Positions 12,842 through 25,985 of a DNA stretch of 64,000 nucleotides are shown in pieces (the stretch's first letter is position 1; each line of letters opens with the position of its first letter). The notes beneath the pieces were generated by a model. That model did not search any database. It worked only from the letters and a program-made list of their open reading frames with translations, and was not told the DNA's origin. This DNA is from Cornus controversa (taxonomy: Eukaryota; Streptophyta; Magnoliopsida; Cornales; Cornaceae). The DNA is taken from contig CM048850.1 of assembly GCA_026545225.1 (NCBI GenBank), positions 25,845,797 through 25,909,796 on the forward strand, given 5' to 3'. A program made the translations under genes and the position numbers.

Positions 12842-15081
12842 TTCTGTCACGCCCCAGAACCCAAACTGTCAGGACTCCCCCAAACAGACCCGAATCCCGA
12901 GTGTGAACCCATGAGATCACCCTCACGATATAACCATCACCTGATCATACAATCTCAATTTCCTATTATTTTCACGAAAATTGCACATAACCCATTCTAA
13001 TAAATCAGATCCTGATATGTTATTCCTGCTTTAAATTCAAATGGACACTTATGGGCACGTGTCCCCCCATCATTTATATCTAACAATCAAAATGGACACT
13101 TCTGGGCACGTGTCCCCCCAGCATTTCTACAACATACATAATCATGACATCTGGAATAATCATCAAGTGAACACCTTTATTATCATCCATAATTGTTCTA
13201 ATCTGAAAACCAACATTAAAAGCATAATGTCCATAAACAATATCTCAAAATAGAAATCTTTTTTTACATGTCTCAGCGCATCATGTCCATATCTCGGATG
13301 CGCACAACACAAAATGTCAAAAATAAGAGATCTTTCTAACTCTAAGTCCAACTCACAATTTCACACCGCCAACCATCTCCTTGTCATGTCCTGAAAGTGT
13401 TAGTGTAGGGGGATGAGCAATTTTCGACGGGCTCAAGGTAATACGTTGTGCAATCCATCGAAATTCATATCTTATATCAACGCATAAACATAATCAACAC
13501 GCACTGCTTAACTATGTGTCATGCTTCCTAGCATTCTAGTCCAAAGATCGAAACTTTCACTTCACATGGCATAGACATCAAGATGCTTGACTACCACAAA
13601 ATTTTTAACTTAAAACATGCAATAATGCACAGTCTCATCATATCCATAACATATGACCAAATGGGATTTAAACACAAGTTTAACGGAATCATCATAAAAC
13701 TCACATTTTTACTCATTTCTTTCAAATCATGGCATATGCATCAAATGTAACGGGACAACCACATAAATTTACAACATACTTCATTGCACAATCCATCATA
13801 TCCATAACATATGATACATATGAATTTATCAATAAATCCACTTACTTCACATAAGTCACGTCACGTCACATAGTTTAACACAAAAATCACATTATACTCG
13901 GAATTGAACTCACATGCATACCACACACATGATATGTACCGTAGTCCCATATCTTAATTCTTTTGGCTATTTTAGGCTACTAACCCATCCGGTCACCACC
14001 CACTTGCGCAAGGTAGAGGACTTTCAACCCCAAGAGGACCCCTTCCTCTATAATTTTCTATGAGTCATTCCCGAGTATTCATTACAAACACAAAATACTT
14101 CACCTTTTTGCACATACATTCACACATTGGATGCATTGCACTCAATACATGCCCTATATCCATTCTAGCATGTTATTCAACAATTGACAATGCCACAAGA
14201 ACAAGCCTATTTCCCAAAACTTGGCTTTCATCATTTTTCCCAAAATTCTACACATGCCATACATATACCATTTTGCATATATAATCAATTCATGCATTGT
14301 TACACATAAATCAATCTCTTCAATGCAAAAGAAACTCATTCATCTTCTTGTAAAACACAATTTTTAACCAAAAGGTCCATATATGCGGTACATGTCACAT
14401 AAGGCATAAACAACAATTCATGCAATTTAAATCAAAGATTATATCCCAAATTTCATTTAATCATAAGTAACATAAAAACATCTACTTTATGTCTTTAGCA
14501 TGAAATTAAATTTGTAATGAAAGACACAACGCACACCCCCTACCTCAATTTGGAGTGAGAACTCCAAAAATCTCCAATTTCACAAAAGTTGAAATGATCA
14601 CCATACATTGTTATGCCGGAATGGTGTTACACATCCTTGTGTATCTTAAGTCCAAGGAAAGTCGAATTTAAATTCAAGTCTCAAGCCCAACCCATCTTCA
14701 AGCCAATTAAACCAGCCCAATTAATTGATCCAAATCAAATCTTCAATTGGGTCAAGAAAAGTAGACCTAATTTATCTTTTTGGCCTACTGTTCAAGTCCA
14801 AGCCAAACACCACCCATAATGATTACAAAATACTTGTCCAACCCATAAAAATAATCAACTTGAGACCAACCATCAAGCCAAATTCATGGCAGCCCAAACA
14901 AGACCCAACCATGGCAGCCCAATCATTTTCACTTAACCAATCTTAGCCCCATTTACTTTTATGCAACCCAATTTCATGTTCAAGCCCCAAACAAAACAAA
15001 ATGTGAGCCCAAACAATTTTTAATCCAGTATTATGATCCATAACCCAATTCCAAACTAACTCAAGGAACCAATCCAGGCAT

Positions 15082-16514
15082 TGATTTGTGTGTGAGTGTT
15101 ACTCAAAAAGTATATCAATTAAAAATTACCACACTTCGCAATAGAACGAATTCCTTGCAGAATAGGGCTATTGAAAGGGGTGTCGAACCTCAAGGACTGT
15201 GGTCTGACTGAGTTGAATTGCTAGGACTAATTATAATTAAATTTAAAAGAAATAAATTCTGATTTTTAATTCTAAATTAACTAATGAATCAATTAAACAA
15301 AAGCAAGAAAAACTAAGGAGTGTAGAGAATTTAAGATAAGTCTAGGGTAATTGATTTCACCACTAACTTCACAATCAATGGTCAATTGAACTAACTATGG
15401 GGCATCATATCATGCATAAGTGGTGTCGGTGGCTACAAGCTCACCTTCATCCGTCAAGAAGATAACATATGATTAAGGCTAAGTCATGGACTATCTTCGA
15501 TTGGCATGGGCCATCTGCCTAACTACTCTACTCTAGGGTGCAGTATGGTTCATCTTCTCTAGGCATAATCCATCAAAGCTTTTAATGATATATTCAGTGA
15601 AAACCATTGTGTAATAATCACTCTCATGATCACAGAAAACAAGAGGGATGAGTTCAATAACAACAATCAAGTATCTAAGACAAGATAAGAAATCATTGAA
15701 ACTGAATTTATAAGACTTTTATTGCTCAATTCTATAAGAAGAATCCTCTAAATCACACAATCTATGAATGAATACAAAAATCCCCAATAATTAGAACAAT
15801 CAAACCAGTGATGTTTAGTTAGGGTTCCATCAAAACCCTGGTGGCTGAACTAGTCGCTCATGATGCGCCTTGTTCTCCAATGATTCTCTACTCCAAAAGC
15901 TCTTCAAAGCTGCTGCCAAGCCCCCCTCCATACAGCCCCAATTTGTCACTTGAAATAGCCAAGAGAATACATCAAAGTCCTAATCCAATTAGGAATTAAT
16001 TAGGTTTTCCCGCAGCACTAATCAAGTGGACTTTTCCTACTGACGTTCGGCCCCAACTTTTGACCCATTAGACGTCCGATTCACGGAATTTTCGTCAAAT
16101 ACAAAAGTGTGCAGAATCAAATTTCGTTGAATTATTGCACAAATTAAGTCAATTTGAGGCTGGGAAATAAGACTTCTAGTCCGGTTTCCAAAACGGGATT
16201 AAGACTGTATTATGCGCAGATTTGGGCTTTAGGCCCGAAACCTTCTTAAGCATCTGTAATTCTCTTAGACCTCTTCCTTGGGCTGATTTGAGTTGAAATA
16301 AATATTTGAATGGATCTCTTTGATGTAGGCTTCATATAACCATCTTGCATGTCATCTTTAAAAGCTCAAAATCATGGTTTTAATTGAAATAATCATTAAG
16401 GCCTTGAAAATACAGAAAACACTAAAACGAAGTAAAATAACAAAATAATCTATCACTAAGAGAATAAAATACACAAGTTAAGAGGCTAGAATGCATAACA
16501 TTCAACGCCGATCA
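15082..16514 (-). repeat. 3' LTR of A2
   Basis: 1433 bp, starts tgatttg and ends gccgatca on the plus strand. Closely matches the 21080 LTR with scattered substitutions, which suggests a moderate age since insertion. Confidence 0.94.
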
Positions 16515-16527
16515 CACCCCCAAACTT
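16515..16527 (-). promoter_or_regulatory. Polypurine tract of A2
   Basis: AAGTTTGGGGGTG on the element strand, directly next to the 3' LTR. It is the expected plus-strand primer of reverse transcription. Confidence 0.85.
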
Positions 16528-18480
16528 ACATATTGCTAGTCCCTTAGCAATAGAATAAAACAAAACTACTAAATATTAACTAAACTACCCAACTCCACTT
16601 TCGTAGGAGAAACGATTGCATTTAGCATATGCAACAAGCCTTTAAACCCCTAGGTTCCCCCTAGTGGACGAGTATAGTCTCGTGAGGGTTTCCAGAAATG
16701 TTACCCACAAACATTCAAAATTCGGTTTTAACATTAATTCAAGAAGAAGATTACAATATATAGTTACAAACTTGCATTCAAGAATAATTTCAAAATTTCA
16801 AATTCCACAATTCAAAGCAATGGTCCCCATGCATAATTCACATCGACATATATCAAAGTAATCAACTCTAGTCCCCTCATGTAAAGTGAACTAGCAGTCA
16901 TCTCATATAGTATAACTCAACTCTGAATATATTAAGGCACATACCCCTTCAACTCACTAGCTCCCCTTATTGAAATCATACTTCCAAACATGAATACATG
17001 ACTTTTTTATTTTTTTTTCATTCTTTTTTTTCATTGCTTTATTGGTTGTGCAATGTCTTGATTTATTAAGCTTTCTAAAAGATCTATGTAGCAAGGTTTC
17101 AGTCAATGACTCCCAAACCAAATGGCTTTAGGGCACTAGGCTTTGAGATACCCCGAAGAACCTAATTACTCGAATCAATTAGGCTACAAATCAAGACCAC
17201 CAATGCTCATCTTTTCTCACCCTTTCACTTTTGACGTGAACACTTCGTGCTTCCTGAGGCATAGAGGCCCGGTTACTCATGAAAATGATCAAATTGATTT
17301 GCTTATTCATCACATTCTTTTTCTTTTTCTCTTTTTCATTGAAGTCAAGTAAACACATCATCGGTACTCATTATCAAGAGATACTAATTAATATCAAGAA
17401 TATGTAACTCAATAACTCAAAACCAAAGTTTATACCTCGCAAAATTATGCTAGTGTGTCTGTGCATGTGAGGAAACTAAAATCAATCACCCCAAAATATG
17501 TTAAAGCAAACCGTGATTAAAACCACTTAATTTAAACCACAGTTTCCAAAAATTTAAAACATGCTCAAAAATTGCAAGTTAAGCACCTACATAAGGTATT
17601 AATCCCTTAAATAATGTCAAAACATTCTATCTAAAAACAAAACAAAAGAAAATAAAAAATAAACTAAGATAATAAAATAAATAAAAATCCTAAAACAAGA
17701 AGAATTTCATACAAATTTCCCCCATAATGCAATAAAGCACAAAAATAGGCATCGCCTCACCCCCAAACTTAAACTGTACATTGTCCTCAATGTACTCTCA
17801 ATTAAAGGATAGAGAAGGGTAAGAACGATGTTACCAAGAATCCGGAGAAGTAGTGGCAAGAAAATAGAGCACACCAAGGTATACGAAGGCAATGCAAGCA
17901 CTCCCCCAAACTTGGATGTTTCAACCTGTCAAAACAAACCACTATACCCCAAAAACCAAGTGAAATAGTATGGGTGAAAATAAATATGAAATAATTTTTT
18001 TTTTTAAATGAAGAAGAGAAAAGAAAGAAAAAAAAATAATATAAAAAATAAAATAAAGAAACAAAAAATAAAAATAAAACTAAAAATACAAAAGATAGTT
18101 ACCTCCAAAAAATCAACGAGAAGGTGGTGTCGGAACATCTAAGTCAACGCCAGAATGGAGCACGAAAATCAACCAACTCGTCCACAATCAATGCATAATG
18201 TCCTCCCCCAAACTTGTACTTCAAAACCCCTTAAAGAAACCCAACCAATTTTGCAAAAATAAACCACACCTCCTTTGAAGAAGAAACATGAGAAAGTTGG
18301 AACTTCAATGAGAATTTGATATGAACAAGTTGGATTTAATGTTGATGATAATGATCATGGACACTCTTCAATCAATGTAATCATCAAGTACAAATTTTAG
18401 AATGTTGGTTGATGTAGGAGAGTCAAAAGAGTGCATCAAAGTTCCAAATTTTTGAGTGGGAACATGGAGGGCTTGAGAAG
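16528..18480 (-). other. Non-coding 3' interior of A2
   Basis: AT-rich, aligned with 1-1220 of A1 from 17208 onward. No credible gene; short frames are not shared between the two copies. Confidence 0.6.
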
Positions 18481-19106
18481 AGGGATAAATAACATAAAAT
18501 CAAAACAGCTGGGCCTAGATGGCCTGGGGCGATCGATCCCCCCTTGGCTGGGCAATTGATCGCCCACCTGTTAAGGTGGTCCGCAAAATTCTCCATTGGG
18601 GCGATCGATCCCCCTTGGGCTGGGCGATCGATTGCCTATCCTGCTGGTCCTTGGGAATCAATCGCCCAAGGTCGACCGAATGGTGCAATTCTTAAGTCTC
18701 TATCACCCAAGGTCTACCGGGACCTCTCTTTTTCACCCATTTTGAGTCCAAATACCTCGGTACACCTCTTGACATCTCTCGAAAGCAACTAAGACATCAA
18801 AGACTCAAGAAAAATACATTAAACATACCTAATAATGGAAGAAAAATAAAGAAAAACATAAACTAAAAATAATAAAATAAAATAAAATAAAAATAACAGA
18901 AAACTAAAGAAATTAAAGGATAGAAATACATACAAATCTTACAATTTTACGTCCGTAGGCGACGGTCATCGACTTCAATTGAAAGTTCACCCAATGCCAC
19001 ATCTCTTGAGGAGATTTAATTTCGTCCCTCCTATATGATCCTCACCTCCTTGTGTCGAACTCAAAGTGACCGGAATGGTTTCATTGGCTTTGAAAAACAC
19101 ATCTCT
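18481..19106 (-). other. A2 GC-rich palindrome cluster and region downstream of gag
   Basis: 18525-18715 repeats gcgatcgatc words and tcgcccaaggtcgac as in A1 1285-1475, with more substitutions. From 18720 to 19106 it aligns with the A1 stretch that follows gag, including the integrase C-terminal remnant. Confidence 0.55.
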
Positions 19107-20834
19107 CTACCTTGACGGAAGATGTTTCAATTTTACCCATGGAAGAGACTCTAATGATGGCATCGGAGGAGTGCTAGAACGAATAGGCAATGGCTCAATC
19201 GGAATCCTCCAAGGTGGTGTATTTTTCATGGCCACTACATCGAGTAAATCATTTACCCCCTCAATGGACTTCTCAACATCATGAGATAGAGCAACCGGAT
19301 CAATGTCTTCAACATAATCATCAAAGCCATCCATGAAGAACCTATCACTCTCATCTGGAGGATGTTGAATGACATTAAAAGTATTCAATTTCACCTTAGG
19401 CTCATGAGAAATTCCAGAATTAGGACTCTTGAGCACTTCTTCTTCATCATGCTTCTTCTCCCCCACCTTGTTGTCACTTATTTCTCCACTTCTAAGAGTG
19501 GTGATGGCTCGAAATTGTTCATGGTGTGGGTTGCTCAAAGAAGAAATATTATTGAGGACATGAACCCCTCTTGGGTTGGCAACTGGTTGACTTGGTAACT
19601 TCCCCTCTTCTCTTTTACTCAAGGCATTAACAAGTTGTCCAAACTGAGATTCTAGTTTGGCAATCGATTGAGAGTGAGAATGAATCAGTTGAGTAGTGGA
19701 TTAAACTGTTGCTGCAGTAGCTTACACTATCTCTATAATAGAGTCAAGCTTCTCAAGTTTTGCTAGGACAATTGTCATCTTGTCCTCAATAGTTGAATAC
19801 CTCTGTAGCATAGGAACTTGTTCTTAATATGATTGTGAAGGCACATAGTTCTAAGGTTGAAAAGTGGGCTGAATTGCTGCCCCTTGTCCTTGTGGAAGAT
19901 CGACAAACTGCCCAATTGAAGGGCAATTATTCACATGATGCATAGGACTCGAGCAAATATCACATGGCTCAAAAATAGGAGGATATGAAGATTGATTAGG
20001 AACTTGACCAGCCGCCATAAGTTGCACCACTCTATGTGACACAGCATCTATAATGGTAGACATAGCATCTGCAGAACCACCCTCAAAAATATCATCAATC
20101 TTCTTTGTATTGGATGGTCTACTCGAACGAGATGAAGACACATGTTGCAAAGAATTGTCACTGAGATTCTCGAACAAAGTCCATGCTTCATCTTCACTTT
20201 TTAAGATGAAAGTACCACCACATGATGCATCCACCCTCTGTCTATTACTTTCTGTAAGCCCCTCATAGAAACACTGCACTAACTGCCACTTTGGAACTTG
20301 GTGATGAGGACACTTCCTAAGAAGGTCCTTGAATCTCTCCCATGTCTCATAAAATTGTTCCCCCTCAAATTGAGAGAAACCATTGATAGCACGTCTGAAT
20401 TGATTGGTCCTCCCTATTGGAAAATATTTCTTCAAGAACTCACTTTGCATTTGAGTCCATGTAGTGATAGAACTCACCGGTAGAGATCTGAACCAATACT
20501 TGGCCTTCTCCTTTAGAGAGAATGGAAAGAATCGCATCCGAAAAGCATCTTTTGAGAAGTTATGAATTTTCGTTACTGAGCAAACTTCTAAAAATTCATC
20601 CAAGTGCTTGTACGGATCCTCATGAGTTAGCCCAAAGTAGCATGACAATATCTGAATGATACTAGGCTTGATCTCATACTTCTGTGCTGTGACATTAGGC
20701 AATTGAAAATCAGCTGGTGAATTATAAGTCTCTGGGACATAGTAGTCTCTCATCAATCTCGCTTTTTTCACAACAGCATTAGGCACAATATTGTTGTCCT
20801 CATTATTACCACGCACACCATCCATGATGTACAT
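19107..20834 (-). pseudogene. gag: Athila-type gag of A2, with several nonsense codons
   Basis: About 576 codons in a single frame from ATG at 20834 (MYIMDGV; an in-frame TTG lies further upstream at 20870). Domains as in A1: gag domain (KEKAKYWFRSL, QFEGEQFYETWERFKDLL), zinc knuckle CDICSSPMHHVNNC, Q/S-rich helical tail. Stops occur at about 19851 and within 19680-19830, mostly where the relatives have CAA or CAG. The text EISHEP runs directly into VKLNTFNVIQHPP, which in E4 lies after the protease, so the protease core is absent. The frame ends just after the linker NTPPWRIPIEPLP. Confidence 0.87.
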
Positions 20835-21056
20835 AATCTCTTCCTCTTGCTCAATGGTATGGTGATTCAAGTATTGGAAAAGAAAAAAAAATAAACAAAA
20901 TAAAATAAATTAGATTAGTAGCAAAAAATAAAAATTCTAAACTAAAAAAATAAAAAAAATAAAACAAAAACAACATAAAAAAAATAAAAATAAAAATTCC
21001 TAAACTAAAAATCCAATTAGAACTAATTCTAAAAATCCAAACAATCAAATAGACAG

Positions 21057-21074
21057 TCCCCAGCAACGGCGCCA
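21057..21074 (-). promoter_or_regulatory. Primer binding site of A2 (tRNA-Asp)
   Basis: 17 of 18 bases match the complement of the tRNA-Asp 3' end, 5 bases from the LTR. The single mismatch is at a different position from that in A1. Confidence 0.88.
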
Positions 21075-21079
21075 AAAAT

Positions 21080-22509
21080 TGATTCGTGTGTGAGTGTGAC
21101 TCAAAAAGTATATCAATTAAAAATTACCACACTTCGCAATAGAATGAATTCCTTGCAGAATAGGGCTATCGAAAGGGGTGTCGAACCTCAGGGACTGTGG
21201 TCTGACTGAGTTGAATTGTTAGGACTATTTCTAATTAAATTTAAAAGAAATAAATTCTGATTTTTATTTCAAAATTAACTAATGAAGCAATTGAACAAAA
21301 GCAAGAAAAACTAAGGAGTGTAGAGAATTTAAGATAAGTCTAGGGTAATTGATTTCACCACTAACTTCACAATCAATGGTCAATTGAACTAACTATGGGC
21401 ATCATATCATGCATAAGTGGTGTCGGTGGCTACAAGCTCACTTTCATCCGTCAAGAAGATAACATATGATTAAGGCTAAGTCATTGACTATCTTCGATTG
21501 GCATGGGCCATCTGCCTAACTACTCTACTCTAGGGTGCAGTATGGTTCATCTTCTCTAGGCATAATCCATCAAAGCTTTTAATGATATATTCAGTGAAAA
21601 CCATTGTGTAATAATCACTCTCATGATCACACAAAATAAGAGGGATGAGTTCAATAACAACAATCAAGTATCTAAGACAAGATAAGAAATCATTGAAACT
21701 GAATTTATAAGACTTTTATTGCTCAATTATATAAGAAGAATCCTCTAAATCACACAATCTATGAAAGAATACAAAAATCCCCAATAATTAGAACAATCAA
21801 ACCAGTGATGTTTAGTTAGGGTTCCATCAAAACCTTGGTGGCTGAACTAGCCGCTCATGATACGCCTTGTTCTCCAATGATTCTCTACTCCAAAAGCTCT
21901 TCAAAGCTGCTGCCAAGCCCCCTCCATACAGCCCCAATTTGTCACTTGAAATAGCCAAGAGAATACATCAAAGTCCTAATCCAATTAGGAATTAATTAGG
22001 TTTTCCCGCAGCACTAATCAGGTGGGTTTTTCCTACTGACGTTCGGCCCAACTTTTGACCCACTAGACGTCCGATTCACGGAATTTTCGTCAAATACAAA
22101 AGTGTGCAGAATCAAATTTCGTTGAATTATTGCGCAAATTAAGTCAATTTGAGGCTGGGAAATAAGACTTCTAGTCTGGTTTCCAAAACGGGATTAAGAC
22201 TGTATTATGCGCAGATTTGGGCTTCAGGCCCGAAACCTTCTTAAACATCTGTAATTCTCTTAGACCTCTTCCTTGGGCTGATTTGAGTTGAAATAAATAT
22301 TTGAATGGATCTCTTTGATGTAGGCTTCATCTAACCATCTTGCATGTCATCTTTAAAAGCTCGAAATCATAGTTTTAATTGAAATAATCATTAAGGCCCT
22401 GAAAATACAGAAAACACTAAAACGAAGTAAAATAACAAAATAATCTATCAATAAGAGAATGAAATACACAAGTTAGGAGGCTAGAATGCGTAACATTCAA
22501 TGCCGATCA
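21080..22509 (-). repeat. 5' LTR of A2
   Basis: 1430 bp, tgattcg...gccgatca, followed by the ggcat target duplication. Confidence 0.94.
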
Positions 22510-23299
22510 GGCATCTCCAACCTTACCACACCAAACATCCTTCAAAGACCCATTTCAAACAATTCACCATGTTCTACATAGCATCACCCATGCTGCCACG
22601 GTGATCCAGACAACCCATGCTACGAGCTCAACCCAACTACCAGTTGAGCCTCCTTCAAGCCTGAGACCACCGTGTTCTACCACACCTCAGCCCGCCGGAG
22701 CTGCCACCAACCAGCACCTACAGTCGAGCCAACCACCAACCAGCCAAGAGACCCACAAGCTTCACCCTTCTCGGCACCATCAACTTCCTCACCAAACAAC
22801 CACCAAGGCAGCCCGAATAACCACCATTTACCATTGATGTCGGCCACCAAAACTGGCTATCCAAACAGCCGTGAGAACCAGTCCCACTACAGAAAAACCA
22901 TGAACAACCACCTGCTACTTGCACCACTTTTGGCACCTCAAACAGTAACTAATATCCCTGCTAGTTGACCACCATGCCCTGGTGAATGGACCAACCAAAC
23001 CCAGCCGAGTCCACCACCTCGGCACACCGCAACCCAGCCATGTCTCCACCTCACACCATCAGCGAACAGTTATCACCAACCACCAGCCGCGAGCTCTTCT
23101 TCTCTCTTGGCTTCAGGTCCTCCTTCTCTCCCTCTAACTCAAGCTTTCTCTCTCTCTTGGTTTCTCTTCTCCTTCTCTCTGTTTTCTTTCTTTTCTCTTT
23201 TTCTTTTTCTTCCCTTCTCAGTCGACAACCCACTGCTCAATCCTTATCTTTCTTTCTTTTCTCCTACTTTTTCTCCTTTCCACATGTTTCCCACACTAT

Positions 23300-23665
23300 C
23301 TACATCCACATCTTATTATTATACATAAGTATATAACATATACATAATACTACATATTTTTAATACACATACATATACATATGCAAATTATACCTCAAAC
23401 ATATACATATACATATACATATATATATATAACTACACTTGCCCATCCACACATATATAAAAATATATATGTGCTCCTTACCATTATAATTAAATAAATA
23501 AATAAAAATATTCCAACCATATATATATATACATACATATGTCCACATATATATGGATATACCTCATCCAACTACATATATATATAATCCCATATATATA
23601 TATATCTTCCATCTCTACATATATATATATAATTTTATTTATATATATATATATATATATCCACA
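23300..23665. repeat. TA-rich microsatellite in B 5' LTR
   Basis: Counterpart of 7395-7765; tract lengths differ between the two LTRs. Confidence 0.85.
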
Positions 23666-23790
23666 CCTTTCCAAAATTAATTAATTCAAAAAAAAAAAGA
23701 AACCCAGTCCAAAATTAGTCCAGAACCGGCCAAAAATAAACCGGTCCTTACATCAAAATTGCCGCAAGCAATGACAAAAACACAGGGAAC

Positions 23791-25441
23791 TTGTTAAGTG
23801 CTAGCAGCACCGCAGCAGGTCCAACGACGCGTGGCAAGACCAAAGAAATTACTTCACTCAAGAATCAGCAAGATTTGGTGAAAACAAATCCTGCTAAACC
23901 AATGGGTGTGAAAATTCAACATGTGAACACCTGTGATCCTCAGGCACCAAAGAGTTTTGATGTTGTTCCAGAAAAATCGACCCCACCACATTCACCTCAC
24001 TCCGTCTCTAACGCCAACTTTAGCGTTGGTTTGCTCTCAGACTCCTTACCTGAGATTTCAGAACAATTAGTCACTTCAAAGAATGTTAATTCTCGGGGTC
24101 TTTCCTATTCGAATATTGTCGTAGCTATGATGACTAGAACGGCCTCGGTAGAAGACCAATTGGCGACGATAGCACGCGCAATCGAGAACCTTACAAAAAC
24201 TATTGAAGAAAAGTACTTGCAGATCGTCGCGCTATTGAGTAAGCTTGAAATTCAAAATCCTGATGAGTCAACACAACTGTTTGCAAATACCTCAAATTCA
24301 GCCTTTCAAGGCGCCCAATCAAAAGATCATCGTCACACATCTGCGTCAGGACATGTGGCTGACGAAACTAACTATGCCTCACGAGTCACTTCACTATCTG
24401 TCAAACATTTGTAGGATATGATAATGAACATAATCTGAACATAGTATGGTAGTGCTCCTCAAAGCACTCTCATGTACTCAAAGCCCTACACAAGGAGATT
24501 TGATAGTATGAGGATGCCTGCAGGGTACCAACCTCTAAAGATCTAATAGTTTGATGGAAAGGGCAACTCAAAACAACACATCGCTCATTTCCTTGAGACC
24601 TATAATAATGCTGGGATGAAGGGGATTTAATTAAACAGTTTGTTCATTCCCTTAAGGGAAATGCCTTTGAGTGGTATACTGATTCAAAGTCCGAATTGAT
24701 TGATAGTTGAGAACAAATGGAATGAGAAGTTCTAAACATGTTCCACAACACCCGTTGCACTATTAGTATGATAGAGTTGACTAACACAAGACAATGGAAG
24801 GATGAGCCTGTAATGGACTATATCAATCGGTGGCGAGCACTTAGCTTGGATTACAAGGATCAGTTAACAGAATTTTTTGCTGTTGAAATGTGTGTACAAG
24901 GTATGCATTGGAACTCCTTTATATTCTTCAAGGTATAAAGCCTCGTACCTTTGAAGAATTGGCTACACATTCCCATGATATGGAGATTAGCATTAAAACT
25001 CTTGGATACAAAAATCCTTTGATTTTAGAGCCACGCAAAGACAGAAAGGATGAAAAGAAGGTTGTAAAATCATTAAAGGGTGCTGCTAAAGAATCCATGA
25101 TTGTCTCTACTGTCCCGATAAAGGTTGCTATCCAAGATAAGAGGAAAGAAGACGATAAGCCATGACAGTTTCAAGAGAAGCAAAACCAACGTCCAACGCT
25201 CAAAGAATTAGAGATGAAGGAATACCCATTCCTAGACACTGATGTTCCTGGCATATTGGAATACTTACTTGAAAGTAAAGTTATTGAACTCCCAGAATAT
25301 AAGCGCCCTCAAGAAATGGGACGTGTTGATGACCCAAAATACTGTAAATATCATCGTATTGTCAGTCACCCGACTGAGAAGTGTTTCATTTTCAAGGATG
25401 GACTTAGTGAAGTAGGAAAAGATTGTGTTAGACACAGATGA
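23791..25441 (+). pseudogene. gag: Tat-type gag of element C
   Basis: The N-terminal part is Ser/Thr/Pro-rich (23791-24411), with a helical segment (VEDQLATIARAIENLTK) typical of Tat gag. After a stop the frame continues through KPYTRRFDSMRMPAGYQP (about 24483-24537) and a damaged gag domain (DEPVMDYINRWRALSLDYKD, then IKPRTFEELATHSHDME). The last part, YCKYHRIVSHPTEKCFIFKD, has the Cys/His spacing seen at the end of Tat gag. Several stops and at least two frameshifts make it non-functional. Confidence 0.82.
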
Positions 25442-25985
25442 CATAGCAACTTCGAATCATACTGCTATCATTTTCCTGTCTTCAAATTTCGAGCGGACCT
25501 ATGCTTATCACCAATTATTTTAAAACTCCGATATCTGCTCCACAACTGTTCAATTTGGGTCATTTGAACCTTTTCAAATATATCTCCCCCAAGGTAGTAT
25601 TCTTGACAATCTAACGAATGAGAAGAAACTTCTCCAACACGATGACGAAGGATGGACCTTGGTGACGAGGAGACGACGAAAGCAACAAGCTCATGTTCCT
25701 CCGATAGACCATTTCGACAGGGGGCAAAAGAAAAATAAGTCTTGATACATCCCTATGAAAGGTATCCAGAATGGGACAAGTGCCAAAAAGACGGTATCGA
25801 TAGAACACACAATATTGAGTGAAGAAATTTGCAAGCCCATTACTTTACGTGATTTCTTTCCAAAAGGATATCCTGATGATGAAGTTGTGCCAATTTACAT
25901 GGTGTCAACTGTGAAGATCGATTCGGAGGTCGAAAGTGCTAAGAGTCAAAATTAAGTCCAAAGTATAGGAGAGTTTGAGAAACAC
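25442..25985 (+). other. Element C gag-protease linker remnant
   Basis: Short frames such as EGWTLVTRRRRKQQ and KPITLRDFFPKGYPDD recall the linker between gag and protease of Tat elements. No complete frame. Confidence 0.5.

Larger units (their letters stand above)
5343..12844 (-). mobile_element. Element B (part): truncated 3' LTR plus non-coding interior of a Tekay-type element
   Basis: B is a minus-strand Ty3/gypsy derivative. Visible parts are most of its 3' LTR (5343-7849, cut by A1), the interior (7850-12844) and the 5' LTR further right. The word aaatttcgtcctcgaaattt (7867-7886) next to the polypurine tract is a hallmark of the 3' end of chromovirus pol. The primer site is tRNA-iMet type (12829-12841). 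No gag or pol reading frame was found in the roughly 3.5 kb of interior left after removing solo LTR S1, so B is best described as a large non-coding retrotransposon derivative. A fully decayed coding element is the alternative. Confidence 0.75.
15082..22509 (-). mobile_element. A2: complete non-autonomous Athila-type element with target duplication
   Basis: 7428 bp, minus strand: 5' LTR 21080-22509, primer site 21057-21074, gag 20834-19107, non-coding 3' interior, polypurine tract 16515-16527, 3' LTR 15082-16514. Flanked by ggcat (15077-15081 and 22510-22514). The empty site is visible in the other B LTR at 6578-6582 (gacat). It lacks the same protease and RT-RNase H-integrase segments as A1. 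Confidence 0.95.
12845..23752 (-). repeat. 5' LTR of element B, split by A2
   Basis: Runs from tgtcacgcccc to ccggtccttaca, interrupted by A2 at 15082-22509. Without A2 and one copy of the target duplication the LTR is about 3.5 kb. The TGTCACGCCCC and TGTAAGGACC ends are typical of Tekay/Del-type LTRs. The right end abuts element C interior at 23753, so B inserted into C. Confidence 0.88.
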
